Origin: Distichodus sexfasciatus
Taxonomy: Eukaryota > Chordata > Actinopteri > Characiformes > Distichodontidae
DNA: 64,000 nt
Reading direction: 5' to 3'
Assembly: GCA_032718565.1 (NCBI GenBank)
Contig: JAVGVS010000810.1
Span: forward strand, 29,871 to 93,870
Shown here: positions 31,734 through 43,960 of the stretch, in pieces
Position numbering within the stretch: the first letter of the stretch is position 1
Layout: each line of letters starts with the position of its first letter
Translations under genes and position numbers: made by a program
The notes under the pieces: model-generated
What the model saw: only the letters and a program-made list of their open reading frames with translations
Database searches by the model: none
What the model was told of the DNA's origin: nothing

Positions 31734-33159
31734 CAGTGCATTCAGAAAGTATTCAGACCCCTTCACTTTTCCCACATTTTGTTACATTACAGACTTATTC
31801 TAAAATAGATTTGAGTATAGTTTTCTTTAACAAAATCTAGTGGTTGCATTTTACAAAAAAATGACAGTTGCGTTCTTTGTAACCGGTGTAGTGCCGTTTT
31901 AACTTGCAGGGTTGGTAACATCAGCAACATGTTAAAACATTTAAGGTCTCAACACAGCAATAAAATTCAAGAATGCCATGTGTTCGATTCTCAGCGCTCG
32001 AGTGCAAGCTCCATGGTCTCCATAGACGAGGGTAACTTTAACCGCAATGCCTTAACCCTACAGGTAATTTTCTGAAATATAAACGATTTGGACCATATTA
32101 CTTATTGTTTAAAGGAAGATAAGTACATAATTTATTGTTGAAACGTTTACCATGTAAAGGAGAAGACTGAGTTCTGACATCTAGTAAAACATCTGCTTTC
32201 GAAGCTAAAACAATGACTACCTTTTTTAATGTAAATATGTAGCTAACCAGGTCCTATTACCTGTCCACAAAATTATGATCAGTTATTCTGATCATAATTC
32301 TGATAATGGCTTTGACACCAATAATTTCTTATCGATTACCATCCCTAGCTATGACACTCAAAATTTCCACTGATCATCCTTGAGATGCTTCTGCAACTTG
32401 ATTGGAGTCCACTCGTGGTAAATCCAGTTAATTGAACAGCATTTGGAAAGGCACACACTTGTCTCACAGTTGACGGAGCATATCAGAGCAAAAACCAAAC
32501 AATGAAGGCAAAGGAATTGTCTGAGGCCTTAGAGACCGGGTCGTGTCAAGGCACAAGTCTGGGGAAGTAAACAAAAAAATGAAGTTTGCCAAAAAGCACA
32601 TTAAGGATTCTCAGACTGAAAGAAGCAAAATCCTCTGGTCTGATGAAACTAAAATGGAACTTTTAGGCCTGAATTCCAAGAGACATGTCTGGAGAAAAAC
32701 AGGCACTGCTCATCACCTGGCTAACACCACCCCTCCTGTGAAGCATGGTGGTGAGCGCGTCATGCTGTGGGGACGTTTTTCTGCAGCAGGGACTGGGCGG
32801 GTAGAGGGTAAGATGACAGCAGCCAAATATAGAGAGATTCTTCAAGAAGACCTGCACCAGAGTGCTCTGGAACTCAGACCAGAGACAATCCCCCAAAACA
32901 GGTGCGCCAAGCTTGTAGAGTCATACCCCGGAAAACTAGCGGCTGTGATAGCAGACAAGGGTGCTTCAACAAAATATTAAGCCATGGGTGTGAATACTTA
33001 TGAAACACATCTTCTAAAAAGTTGTTTTTGCCTTTTCATTAGGGGTTACTGTGTTTAGATACTTGAGGGGAAAAAACCTAAAATCTATTTTGGAATAAGT
33101 CTAAAATGTAACAACATGTGGGAAAAGTGAATGGGTCTGAATACTTTCTGAATGCACTG
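31734..33159 (+). mobile_element. Tc1-like transposon, dead, with nested hAT fragment
   Basis: Inverted ends: CAGTGCATTCAGAAAGTATT at 31734, and its complement ending GAATGCACTG at 33159, with TA before the left end. The interior resumes at 32350 with typical Tc1 sequence. The transposase remnant includes KFAKKHIKDSQ, LWSDETKMELLG and KHGGERVMLWGRFSAAG (32543-32980). These are pieces of the DDE domain, with the first Asp in SDETK. The N-terminal DNA-binding part is missing and the C-terminal part is broken. It is inactive. Confidence 0.9.
31860..32348 (+). mobile_element. hAT transposase fragment with BED zinc finger, nested in Tc1
   Basis: From 31869 the plus strand reads CVLCNRCSAVLTCRVG, then NISNMLKHLRSQHSNK. 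This is a BED-type finger (C-x2-C ... H-x4-H) as found at the start of hAT transposases. The frame continues to CAG|GTAATT at 32063/32064, which looks like a splice donor. The right end ACCATCCCTA (32338-32347) is an Ac-type hAT terminus in reverse. The matching left terminus is absent, so this is a deleted remnant inside the Tc1 copy. Confidence 0.7.
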
Positions 33160-33184
33160 TGTAAATACACATCTCACCTGTGCT

Positions 33185-33575
33185 GTTGTTCATGGTTAAA
33201 GCCTGACACTGCATCGCTCCAAATACATTCACTTCCTTCTTCATCCTGGTTCGGCTCTGACGCCACTCAGCTCTGCAAACAAACGCCTGTTGACAGTCCC
33301 GGCGGATATCTCGGAGCCTCCTCACTTGTTGCTCCGAGATTTTGGAATGACCGCCCTCTGTACATCAGGTCTTCTGTACTTACATTTGCTAAAAATCTCA
33401 TTTTTCTCTGTTGTATTTGAATCTGGTTAATCTAATGCCTCTCTCTGTAAAACTCTGTAAATGTGTTCTCACTTTAAGAGTGGTTTTACTTTGTTTTATG
33501 GCCCCATTTGTGCAGCATTTTGGGACAGCTGTGGCTGTTTAAATGTGCACTGTAAATAAAAAAGACTTGACTTGA
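33185..33575 (+). repeat. LINE fragment: RT C-terminus and 3' UTR
   Basis: VAPRFWNDRPLYIRSS (about 33330-33377) is the usual end-of-ORF2 block of fish L2-like LINEs (APKLWNSLPLxIR type). It is followed by a stop and a 3' UTR ending GTAAATAAAAAAGACTTGAC. Truncated at the 5' side and dead. Confidence 0.7.
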
Positions 33576-34330
33576 TATAAATCGTCATATTTTGTGTAGG
33601 GGTCCAACTCCCCTAAAAATACACCGGCTCCCCTGAAAAGTCCTCAGCAGAGCTCTAAAACACTGTGACTCTGGAAGTCATGGTGCAAACCAGAAACTGC
33701 ACAATGTATTTGGAACCCCATACGTTCACTCGGCTCGTTCCTGCACCACACAGCAGCGGGGTTTGAGTGGAACTAGACGATGTGTCCGGCTCTCTGGAGA
33801 GATGGACATTAGCGAGGTTAAAGGGGCAGGGCTGTTCTCTTGCCCTGTGTTATTGGTGGTTGGTGTGACTAGAGCTCTCCGTCAGCAGGAACAGTGTGCA
33901 GTTTAATTTCCTTGTGTGAAGCTGGCTGGGGCCACGTCACTCACCTGGAAATTACTTTTAGTCTCACTCTTGTCCCGGTCTGGACCACCACGCTCGCATG
34001 CCACCCGACCCGCTGTACCAACCTCACACTGCACTTCATCCAGACCGCAACGCAGCTCAACAACCATGCTGCGGGTGGAATACATTTCCCCGGGTTGTAC
34101 AGCCTTAGTGAAACAGCAGCAGATTTCTCTACAGTGGTCTCACCAGGTGCAGGAGACGACGTCTTTAGCTGGAGTGTGCTGAAACTCTCACTGCTCTCCT
34201 TACTAAACACTTATGCTTAACCCCATCTAACACAAATATTGCATTATCCTGCAGTCTGCTGCTTTTGCTGTTAATCTCTTACACCCTTTTTATGGAAAAA
34301 ATGTTCTGCACTTTTGTCCTTAACTTTGGA
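33576..34330. other. No gene confirmed
   Basis: Three overlapping frames are open in 33894-34220, but none has coding-type third-position bias, a recognisable motif or convincing splice sites. I see no known repeat here. Confidence 0.3.
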
Positions 34331-34334
34331 AAAT

Positions 34335-34480
34335 GGGGCAGTGGTAGTGTGATGGTTAGGGAGTTGACCCTGTAATCAGGAGGTTGCCACTTCAAGTCCT
34401 GCACCTGTAAAGGTATGGTACCCCAGCACTGTTCTCCAGATACTGCACGTCAGCTGCCCACTCCTGCTTCTCCTTTTTCT
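34335..34480 (+). repeat. SINE-1 copy, 5' half
   Basis: GGGGCAGTGGTAGTGTGATG, GCCACTTCAAGTCCTGCACC and CTGCACGTCAGCTGCCCACT. The last third is missing. Confidence 0.8.
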
Positions 34481-35014
34481 GTTCACTGTTGCATTGAGAA
34501 TTAAATGTCCAACAAAGTGATGATCTTTTCCACCACATCTTAATCCTGCAGCTACAACATTGTGACAAAAAAATATAATGTTTCTCTCTTTAGAAAGCTG
34601 GATATTTAGAACTAGCATGTGTTTGTGATTGGTGTTGAATTAGCAGAAGTGGTTTGGATTGGCTAGCGTGCCTGTGTAGTTTCTCCATCACAGCTCAGGC
34701 GTGCAGCAGAAGTGTGTTGTATGGAAACAGTAACGCGATGATCAGCAAACGGCAGAGTGAAATATTGGGATTTTTTTGGCCTTTTCCAGAAATAAAATGG
34801 TTCAGCACCTCTAATCCTCCTGCTGCTCTCAAACTGATGTCTGCTGTTCTACTGAGAGAGACTCCGAGCCACTTTACCTTCCCTGAAGTGAGTCTCTACT
34901 CACAGCAGTCTCCCAGCATCCCTGCAGCTTCTTCTGCATCCCACACTGTCAAAGCCTGCGCCAGTTTGCATCGTTCTGTAAGACAGGCTTCATTGTTAAT
35001 AGCAGTCTTACGGT

Positions 35015-35176
35015 TACATGTACCACATTTAGCAGACACTCCTATCCAGAGGAACATTTTTAAGGAGAGTTTCCCTGAGAGAGACTTTGGGTTAAGGGTC
35101 TTGTTCAGGGATTCAAACCCACGACCTCTTGGTCCAGAGGTGAGTAACCTAGCCACTAGACCACCACTGCCACCTG
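35015..35176 (-). repeat. SINE-2 copy, nearly full length
   Basis: In reverse it starts at 35176 with GTGGCAGTGGTGGTCTAGTG, has A-box-like TGGTCTAGTGG and B-box-like GGGTTTGAATCC, and ends CCTCTGGATAGGAGTGTCTG...ATGTGGTACATG. It is the best reference copy of this family in the window and abuts a SINE-1 on the other strand. Confidence 0.8.
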
Positions 35177-35177
35177 G

Positions 35178-35404
35178 TGAGGAAGATGCCCTTGTGATCA
35201 GAGGGTTGCGGTTTATGTGTCTGACCAGTAACGATACCACTGAGGTACTCATATGCAAGGTACTATACCCGCAGTACTGCTCTCCGGGCACTGCCCACAT
35301 CACCTGCCCACTGCCCTCATGGATGGGTCAAATGCAGAGCTCACATTTGGTTGTGGTGGACTGTGTGCTGTCCTGTGTTCACAATGACAAATAATCACTC
35401 ACTT
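35178..35404 (+). repeat. SINE-1 copy, full length but damaged head
   Basis: GTGATCAGAGGGTTGCGG, GTACTCATATGCAAGGTACT, CATGGATGGGTCAAATGCAG and an intact AATAATCACTCACTT end. Confidence 0.85.
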
Positions 35405-36005
35405 GTGTGACTTTAGCATCGCAGCATCATCTTTACCACACGGTCAAAGGTTGGCCAGTTTGCATCATGCTGTAATATAATCCTCAGGGTGCTAACAAGA
35501 CGTGCCAGAGTCCATCTGCAGTGCGTTTGTTTTAATGAGCTCAGGGTCAGCAGGGGCTCCAGCGGTCCGATGAGCAGCGAGCAGGACGGAGTGATGGATG
35601 CAAGTGATGGATGGAGGTGTTATTGGTGTGGTGGCATTGTGTAAAGCCCCTCCGCTTATTCAGCAGCAGGGTCCCCAGCCTGCAATCAATGGCTATAGGT
35701 TGAGGTTTTAGTCCAAGCCGTGTTAAGACCCCACCTGGGGATGAAGAGCCGTCCGTCCTTCCAACTCCCATCAACCTCCTCATGAATAATACAGAGCCGT
35801 GTGACCGGCCAGCTCTCCCTCATCTTCCTCATCATCGGGGAGGCAGAATGGAACAGATCCTGAACCTGAGCACATCCCCGAGTGTAAAAGTCTCTTCTGA
35901 CAGGTTTGTCTGTTCCACTTTGGGAGATCGGAGAAGAAGGGGACTGTTCTGTGAAGAGGAGATGTCCAGCACGGTGAGCTTCATCCGTCTGTTTAGGAGC
36001 TGAGA

Positions 36006-36560
36006 CGTTCATGACATGGTGGTCTTGAGTGGAAGGCAGCTGGACTTCTTTCAGGTTTCAGTGGTTATCTGGTGATGGGAAGCTCAAGATATTTTAACCC
36101 TTACTGGAGCTGTCACCTTGGCTGTGGTGCTCAGAAGACTGAGAACAGTGAAGAAGACTGTACCTCTGTGTTCTATTGAGTACATTGTTTTTGAACTGAG
36201 TATTAATTGGTAATGCTCTTGAAGAGTCGTCTTCAAAACTGTACTGTGTTAAAACTGTTAAATATTTTCAATTTAAGCTGAGTTTTATTAAGATGAACAA
36301 CTTGCACTGTCTTCTTTACTACAATCCTAATGAAAGAAGTAACGTTTTTATTACGCTACATTTCTACTGATAACTGTTGTTACTTAATATCTGAAAAAAG
36401 TGAGTTGTTTGGGTCTAAATCAAGTGGTGGCTTGTTAAGGGCAGGTTGGTTTACAGGGTGTCTCACTAGAGGTTGAATACCTGGAACTCCACATCAGCTT
36501 GGATTCAAGAACCTAAAGTCCAGTTGCCTTCCACTCAAGCGCTCGGGACTGTACTTACGT
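36006..36560. repeat. Segment bounded by inverted roughly 25-bp repeats
   Basis: CTTGAGTGGAAGGCAGCTGG (36025) and CCAGTTGCCTTCCACTCAAG (36519) are inverted copies. A related GTCCAGTTG word occurs at 63242 and a GTGGAAAGCAACTGGATTTC at 43700. It could be a non-autonomous element. No target duplication was confirmed. Confidence 0.4.
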
Positions 36561-36959
36561 ATTATATTGAGAACTCGGACTATTATCAGTATCAGGAACT
36601 TTAACTCCCTACTTAACAGCTCTGATGAAATTAATGTACTTTCTACTCCGCTACAATACTACTTATAACAGCTGTTACTTGGTACATTTTGCTCCATAAT
36701 TTTGTCTGCAGTTGCGGAAATAAAAGCTTTTACGTTTGGAAAGTGAAGCTGAAGCCACTGCCTACCTGAAGGTGTAAACCCCTAACCCTTGAAATTATAA
36801 AACTGCAGCATCCTCTGTATCATCGTGGTGGTTTGTGCAGCTTCAGTGCTGGGTGACAGACTTTCACATGGATCTGGGTGGACGTAGGCAGTAGTGGACG
36901 TTTGGCTTCTGAAGCTGACGGCTGATATTTGTTTAGATTTGTCCTCCAGGGAGGTGAAG

Positions 36960-37420
36960 TGCAGATATTAACAGGAGAATCATGTAATTCAAGATGAAAT
37001 ATTTATCACACCTAGACCGTGCGCCGCCGCCGACATCTCGGCAGGATTCCACCTACACAACTCTCATTATACTTGATTCCGTCTGTAAAGTCACTCCTTT
37101 TCCTCTTTTTGGCTTGCCTTCATTTTGGGAAGTTGTACGGCTAAATTTAAATTCACATCAAATATTTAATCCCCACAAAAGTGCAGGATGGCACATGTCC
37201 AGGGAAAGTATCGGAAATTAATTTTAGAGGCGAATGTCAGAAAGCTCTATCACCTCCATGTAATTAGTGGTGTTGGAATTCACACAGTTGGGCTTTAATT
37301 GGCAGTGATTGCGCAGGAGCCGGGGCTGAGGGCTGTTTAATTGGAGACTGAGTGATGGTGGTAATGGCTCATTTGTTTGCCTGTGTGTGGTGAGGGGCCC
37401 TCGTAATGACCTGTGTGAGG
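36960..37420. other. Non-repetitive candidate regulatory block
   Basis: Mixed composition, with homeobox-like words (GTAATTAGTGG, TTTAATTGGCAG) and no repeat or coding signal. A candidate enhancer only. Confidence 0.25.
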
Positions 37421-37574
37421 AGAGAGAGGGTCCATATGTGAGGGAGGGGGGTTGAGATGAATGGTGCTGTCTTACTCAGTGCAGCGTTGTTGGTTTAGTA
37501 AGTGAGTATGATGAGCAGTAATGGTAGGGTTAGTAAGGGTTAGTAGTGAATGTGTTTACATATGTATGTATATA

Positions 37575-37800
37575 CAGGTCCTTCTCAAAAAATTAGCATA
37601 TTGTGATAAAGTTCATTATTTTCTGTAATGTACTGATAAACATTAGACTTTCATATATTTTAGATTCATTACACACAACTGAAGTAGTTCAAGCCTTTTA
37701 TTGTTTTAATATTGATGATTTTGGCATACAGCTCATGAAAACCCAAAATTCCTATCTCAAAAAATTAGCATATTTATTCCCAAACATCTTGGAGAACTAA
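37575..37800 (+). mobile_element. Tc1-like left end (type B)
   Basis: TACAGGTCCTTCTCAAAAAA begins a terminal repeat, and TCTCAAAAAATTAGCATAT recurs at 37583 and 37755 as the inner direct repeat typical of IR/DR-type Tc1 ends. Everything after 37800 is replaced by satellite. Confidence 0.75.
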
Positions 37801-37814
37801 CCACAGATCTGCAA

Positions 37815-40156
37815 TCCTATAATCCTACAAAATAATATAATGACTATAATCTTACAAAAATAATATAATGACTATAATCCTACAAAATAATATAATGACT
37901 ATAATCTACAAAAATAATATAATGACTATAACCTACAAAATAATATCATGACTATAATCCTACAAAATAATATCATGACTATAATCCTACAAAATAATAT
38001 AATGACTACAAAATAATATAATGACTATAATCCTACAAAAAATAATATAATAGGCTACAAAACATATCACTGACTATAATCCTACAAAAATAATATCATG
38101 ACTATAATCCTACAAAATAACATGACTATAATCTACAAAATAATATGACTATATAATCACACCACAAAATAATATAATGACTATAATCACAAAATAATAT
38201 AATGACTATAATCCTATAAAATAATATAATGACTATAAAATAATATAATGACTATAATCCTACAAAATAATATCATGACTATAATCCTACAAAATAATAT
38301 AATGACTATAATCCTACAAAATAATATGACTATAATCCTACAAAATAATATGACTATAATCACCACAAAATAATATATTATTATAATCCTGCAAAATAAT
38401 ATCATGACTATAATCCTACAAAAATATTGACTATAATCCTGCAAAAAATAATATGACTATAATCCTACAAAAAATAATATATGACTATAATCTACAAAAA
38501 TAATATAATGACTATAATCACCATAAAAATAATAATGACTATAATCCTATAAAATAATATATTATTTATAAAAATAATATGACTATAATCACACAAAAAT
38601 AATATGTATTTAATCCTACAAAAATAATATCATGACTATAATCCTACAAAATAATATAATGACTATAATCCTACAAAATAATATAATGACTATAATCCTA
38701 CAAAAATAATATCATGACTATAATCCTACAAAAATAATATAATGACTATAATCCTACAAAATAATATAATGACTATAATCCTACAAAAAATAATATAATG
38801 ACTATAAAAATAATATAATGACTATAATCCTACAAAATAATATGACTATAATCCTACAAAAATAATACTTAACTAGCTATAATCCTGCAAAATAATATAA
38901 TGACTATAATCCTGTAAAATAATATAATGACTATAATCTATAAAATAATATAGCTATTTATAAAAAATAATACTTGACTATAATCCTACAAAATAATATG
39001 ACTGTAATCCTACAAAATAATATAATGACTATAATCCTATAAAATAATATGTGACTATAAAATAATATAATGACTATAATCTACAAAATATATGACTGTA
39101 ATCCTACAAAATAATATGACTATAATCCTACAAAAATAATATAATGACTATAATCATACAAAAAAAAAAAATAATATAACTGACTATAATCTATAAAAAT
39201 AATATAATGACTATAATCCTATAAAAATAATATAATGACTACTAAAAATAATATAATGACTATAATCACAAAAAATAATATAATGACTATAATCCTACAA
39301 AAATAATATCATGACTATAATCACCACAAAATAATATAATAGCTATAATCTACAAAATAATATCATGACTATAATCTACAAAAATAATATCATGACTATA
39401 ATCACCACAAAAATAATATAATGACTATAATCCTACAATATAATGACTATAATCTACAAATAATATCGACTATAATCCTACAAAGTAATATAATAGCTAT
39501 AATCATAAAAATAATATATTGACTATAATCACCACAAAATAATATATTATTATAATCACCAAAAATAATATAGCTAGCTATAATCCTACAAAAATAATAT
39601 AATGACTATAATCCTACAAAAATAATATCATGACTATAATCCTACAAATAATATAATGACTATAATCCTATAAAAATAATATAATGACTATAATCCTACA
39701 AAATAATATAATGACTATAAAATAATATAATGACTATAATCCTACAAAATAATATAATGACTATAATCCTACAAAATAATATAATGACTATAATCCTACA
39801 AAAAATAATATCATGACTATAATCACCACAAAATAATATCATGACTATAATCCTACAAAAATAATATAATGACTATAATCTATAAAATAATATAATGACT
39901 ATAAAAATAATATAATGACTATAATCCTACAAAAATAATATAAACTATAATCCTACAAAAAATAATATCATAGAGCTATAATCCTACAAAGAAATATTAT
40001 AATGACTACCATCCTACAAAATAATATCACTTGACTATAATCCTACAAAATAATATAATGACTATAATCCTACAAAATAATATAATGACTATAATCCTAC
40101 AAATAATATCATGACTATAATCCTACAAAATAATATAATGACTATAATCCTACAAA
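37815..40156. repeat. AT-rich 27-bp satellite array, about 2.3 kb
   Basis: The core unit is ACTATAATCCTACAAAATAA plus TATAATG (27 bp), repeated about 80-90 times. Variants are numerous: CATG for AATG, deletion of CCT, 1-5 extra A, and units lacking CCTACA. There is no drift toward one end. The stop-poor minus frame at 38214-38444 is an artefact. Confidence 0.95.
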
Positions 40157-40373
40157 ATCCCTGACTTTGTGCAAGTGTACCTATAAAAATTGATGCTGGT
40201 TTGAAGGCAAAAGGTAGTAACAAATATTGATTTGATTTAGATTTTCTTTTGTTCGCTCACTTTGCATATTGTAAATTGATAAAAACAAACAATCATTATT
40301 TATATTTCTGAAAGCATTCTTTGTTTACAGCATTTTTTCCTGCCTAAAACTTTTGCACAGTACTGTATATATA
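40157..40373 (+). mobile_element. Tc1-like right end (type C)
   Basis: CCCTGACTTTGTGCAAGTGT, then GAAAGCATTCTTTGTTTACA and CCTAAAACTTTTGCACAGTA. This is the 3' part of a common fish Tc1-like element, and its outer part is the inverse of 17820-17922. It differs from the type B end on the left of the satellite. Confidence 0.8.
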
Positions 40374-40400
40374 ATAATGACGGTGTGTGTGTGTGTATAT

Positions 40401-40498
40401 TTCAGTACCTATGTGTACGGTACCTTGCTTATGAGTACCTTAGTGGTACCTTTACTGATCACAGGACCAACTCCCTAACCATTTTGCTACCAACTGCA
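40401..40498 (-). repeat. SINE-1 fragment
   Basis: GGTACCTTGCTTATGAGTAC and CAACTCCCTAACCATTTTGC in reverse. The B box is deleted. Confidence 0.7.
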
Positions 40499-40499
40499 T

Positions 40500-41110
40500 A
40501 TACACACTGCATACAGGTGATTATGGTGATTATCAGTATCAGCATCACTGATATTAAGTAATTACAAGGTGCACTACTGTGGCTCCACCGCCGTCTCTAC
40601 ACTCTCTGATTGTCTATATGTCACACGAGTGGAGAGTACGCTGAGCAACTTTCTTCACCACAACCTGCTGCGGCTTCATTTGGAAAATATTTAATTTCAA
40701 ATTTAAGCTTCACAGTTTTATAATGTTTCTAAAATGTTTGTTTAATATTATTTAAAGTTGAAGTAAAATAGGGTTAGGGTAAGTATTTGAAAACAATACA
40801 GTTATTTAAATAAAGTATCGTGTTTGTGTTTATAAAATTAAACATTTTGACAAGTTTTTAGTATAAACTCTAAACTAGAGGTGGAAAATGAGGTATCCAT
40901 AATATGTGCAAATATAGTGTATATAGTATTGATGTATATAGGCTATAAATAATACAATACACATCCTACATATTACATATCACCTGCTGTATTGTCATAT
41001 TTATTGGTGATTTTTATTCTTATTCAAACCTCCACATGTGTATATATAGTATAAATATGTAAATGATTGGTTCATCTCTAATGTAAAGCCTGACTGAAGA
41101 GGCTTAGCTA
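40500..41110. other. AT-rich, no gene seen
   Basis: Contains a short TAGGGTTAGGGTAAG motif at 40769-40783 and nothing else I recognise. Confidence 0.3.
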
Positions 41111-41119
41111 TGAAGTAAC

Positions 41120-41760
41120 TCATAGTGACCTCATGGGGCAGGGTGATGGTGCAGGTGGGGTCCGTCATGTTTTCCTGAACCGCAGTCTGTCGTTCGTATT
41201 GTGCGTTTTCGGTTCAGTTTCAGGGCCGTTACTCCCCTGTTCTCGTGTGATCCGTCGTACTTCACGGCTGCCGCTAATCCGCTGTTGAGCCCGTTGCTCG
41301 TTCCGTCCGAGAGCCTGCGAGTCGTGGTTGGCATCATCGGCAGCTCGGATTCTTGGTTAATGTGGTGACTTTATCACACACTTCTCAAGGACGTCCTGAA
41401 GTGGGCCGGGGGGCGGTGGACGTGGGGCGGAACTGAGCATGTATATTTAATGGAGAGGGCACGCTAGATGGAGCAAATATGTCACCTCCTTTTGAACAAG
41501 CTCTGCACATCACCGCCGTCTGGGTTTGTGTGAGAGGTCAGGTCTAACACTCTTTACTCGCTCTCGTCACAAATGGGTGCTCTCGTTTCCCTCCATCAGT
41601 ATGCCAAGAACACAGCGGGTTAATTGTCTGTTAGAACGGTGGAACTGACCTTGGTCACGTCAGCGTTTGGGGCGGAGGCGGATCCTTATTTAAGCTAAAG
41701 AGTTTGTTTCGGGGGAATTGGCATTATGCTCAGTGATGGTCCAGCCACACGAGACCGCCT
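41120..41760. other. CpG-richer non-repetitive block
   Basis: CpG-dense at 41170-41360 (CGTTCGTATTGTGCG, GCTCGTTCCGTCCGAGAG). The minus-strand 68-codon frame beginning at 41337 has no motif I know and no convincing splice sites. A candidate regulatory element. Confidence 0.3.
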
Positions 41761-42299
41761 GACTTTAACACTTAAGGACACCATATCTCATCTGCTTCAT
41801 TGGTTTTCTCCTGGTGGGCACCTGGATTTAGATGGCACGCCTTCATTTGGCACCAGGGGCTGGAGTGAAGCAGGATGGACAGCAGCACTTAAATGAAGTG
41901 TGAAGTAGATGTGCAAGGACTGATCTGGCTGTGCGTTTCGGGCTCAAGACTCATCAATAATGGTTGGCGAAGTGCAGGAGGTGGGGGACGGGCAGCCTAC
42001 GGTGTGGGGTTTTAGGAAGGAGGGCGACACTTTTCTCCTTACTGCTTGCTTGTCCGCTTCACACACCACTTACCCCAAGACATTGGGGGACGAGTTCCAC
42101 CCCGTTTTCCCTCGCCCGGCCTCTCACGTCCTCGGACGCTGACACCAAATAAATGAAGACACAGAACAGACTTGGAGGTTGGGAGCTGGAGGGGCGACGG
42201 CTGAGGTGTGAAACCACTGGGCTGTAAAATTGCCCTGGCAGCCATGCTGTTGTTTCAGCATTTCATGGCGAGTTGCTCTGCCGGCTTCCATGCATCCTC

Positions 42300-42350
42300 T
42301 TCGTCCCCCTTTCTCCCTCCCTCCCTCCCTCTCTCATCTCTCTTTCGCTC
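42300..42350. repeat. Pyrimidine-rich CCCT/CTCT tract
   Basis: CTCCCTCCCTCCCTCTCTCA-type low complexity. Confidence 0.8.
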
Positions 42351-42424
42351 TCTCGTTTGCCACCTCTCCACACCTTGCCCCACTGCGCTTGTGCTGACTC
42401 CAGCCCTGGCCGGAGGCTCTGCTC

Positions 42425-42545
42425 GATCTGGCCAATAAAAAGCAATAAGCGATCGTCTTGTTTTGTATGCAGGACCATCTGGCGCCGCGACAAGAACCTG
42501 AGATTCCTAATACTCTGCCGTCTGAGATTCCTAATACTCTGCGAC
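42425..42545 (+). repeat. Direct duplication, unit 1
   Basis: TTGTTTTGTATGCAGGACCA, TCTGGCGCCGCGACAAGAAC and CTGAGATTCCTAATACTCTG recur at 42912-43010. The last 20-odd bases are themselves tandemly doubled here. Confidence 0.75.
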
Positions 42546-42911
42546 AGCCGCTACTGTTCATGTAACTAAAGGTGCAAAATCCTAAACCTGATTCCATGGT
42601 AGATACCATGTTTACTTTAATAACTAACCTTTACTAATACCATCAAAATAATAACTTTTACATCAGTCATGTTCTTTGTAGGGAAACTTTATGGGCTCCA
42701 TACACTACTGATGCTGGTTGCTGGTGGAAACTGTATGAATATAAGAAGATATTTCCACTAAGATGCCAGTGTAGGTAATTGATCATCTCAAGTTTTGTTA
42801 TTCACTTTTGAACACACAAGAACCTAATTACTCATCCTAGAGCTGTTGCATTTCTCTGTGCTAGAGTAACATCAGCGACTGTGAACATCATCATTGTTTT
42901 TTGTAAGCAGG

Positions 42912-43010
42912 TCCTGCCAATGAAAAGCAGTCACTGATAATATTGTTTTGTATGCGGCACCATCTGGCACCGTGGCAACAACCTGAGATTCCTAATATCC
43001 CGCTGTCGTC
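42912..43010 (+). repeat. Direct duplication, unit 2
   Basis: CCAATGAAAAGCAG, TTGTTTTGTATGCGGCACCA and CTGAGATTCCTAATATCCCG match unit 1 with scattered changes. Spacing from unit 1 is about 480 bp. Confidence 0.75.
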
Positions 43011-43019
43011 CCGCTCCGG

Positions 43020-43960
43020 AGGTGAGGTCGGTCCCCGGACCCGGGTAGAAGCGTCCTAAATGCGGATATAGAGGCACCTCATTGCTAACCTGCACAACAC
43101 TAATTTGTTGTAATTAAGTGCACGCTGCGCAGCAGACGTGTGTTATCCCATTATTATGCAAGTGGGCACGGGGAGTAATTGACTAGACTGTGGCAAGGGC
43201 ATCCTGAGTCTGCTGGGATACAAGCGAGCCCTAATGGCTGCAGCACAGGGAGTGCAGCTTACACAACAAATCGCAGCCATATGCAGACTCGACCAGCGCT
43301 CACTTCATCCACAACACAGAGACACGAGGACGCTGCTGTGGTGCACAGACCAACGTGCCACTGAATATTACTAGAGCATCTAAGAGAGGCCTTGTAGAGC
43401 CCTTAGTTTTTATTAAGCTTATATCAGAGTTTGTGTTTCTCTGTTTGTGGCTCAGATACATCTTCTGGAGTCTGTCACTGATGTTGAGCACAAGGCCAAT
43501 TAGGAAAGGCACACAGCACGTCTGACACAGACTGAAAGTAAACTGACAGCAACACCAGTGGGCACGGTTTACAGCTGCCGTTATGCTGGTTCTGTTTATT
43601 ACTTTTTTTTTTTAACAGTTAAAAAGTTCATTCCAATCCTGAGTAATAACCGCGATCTCTAATAACTACAGCTACCTGGAGATATCCTTGAGTTCCTCAG
43701 TGGAAAGCAACTGGATTTCTTGTTGGTTGTTGTAGGTGTTTCACCTCTCGTCCAAAAGGCATTTAAGGTCACAAATCTTGTTAACATGTAAATCTTTAAC
43801 ATGTATTCTGTACAGTGAATTCATAAATAGTATAAAAACTGTAATCTGGATCTCCTGCTGATTATATGGAACTCTTCTCTGCTCCATTACCGACGCTGCC
43901 ATTTTAACAAACAGAACACAGTGTGTAACACAACCGTTATATTTTTCTTGGTTAAAAAAC
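43020..43960. other. No gene seen
   Basis: Non-repetitive apart from a T run at 43602-43613 and a GTGGAAAGCAACTGG word near 43700 shared with 36.0 and 36.5 kb. Confidence 0.3.

Noticed and set aside
32543..32980. 145-codon plus frame as an intact gene
   Set aside because: It is a piece of Tc1 transposase lacking the N-terminal DNA-binding part, with a broken C-terminal end.
33894..34220. Overlapping frames in three phases
   Set aside because: No third-position bias, splice support or recognisable domain; likely chance.
34654..35394. 246-codon plus frame, the longest in the window
   Set aside because: Its second half is SINE-2 and SINE-1 read through (35015-35404); the first half has no motif or coding-type base bias.
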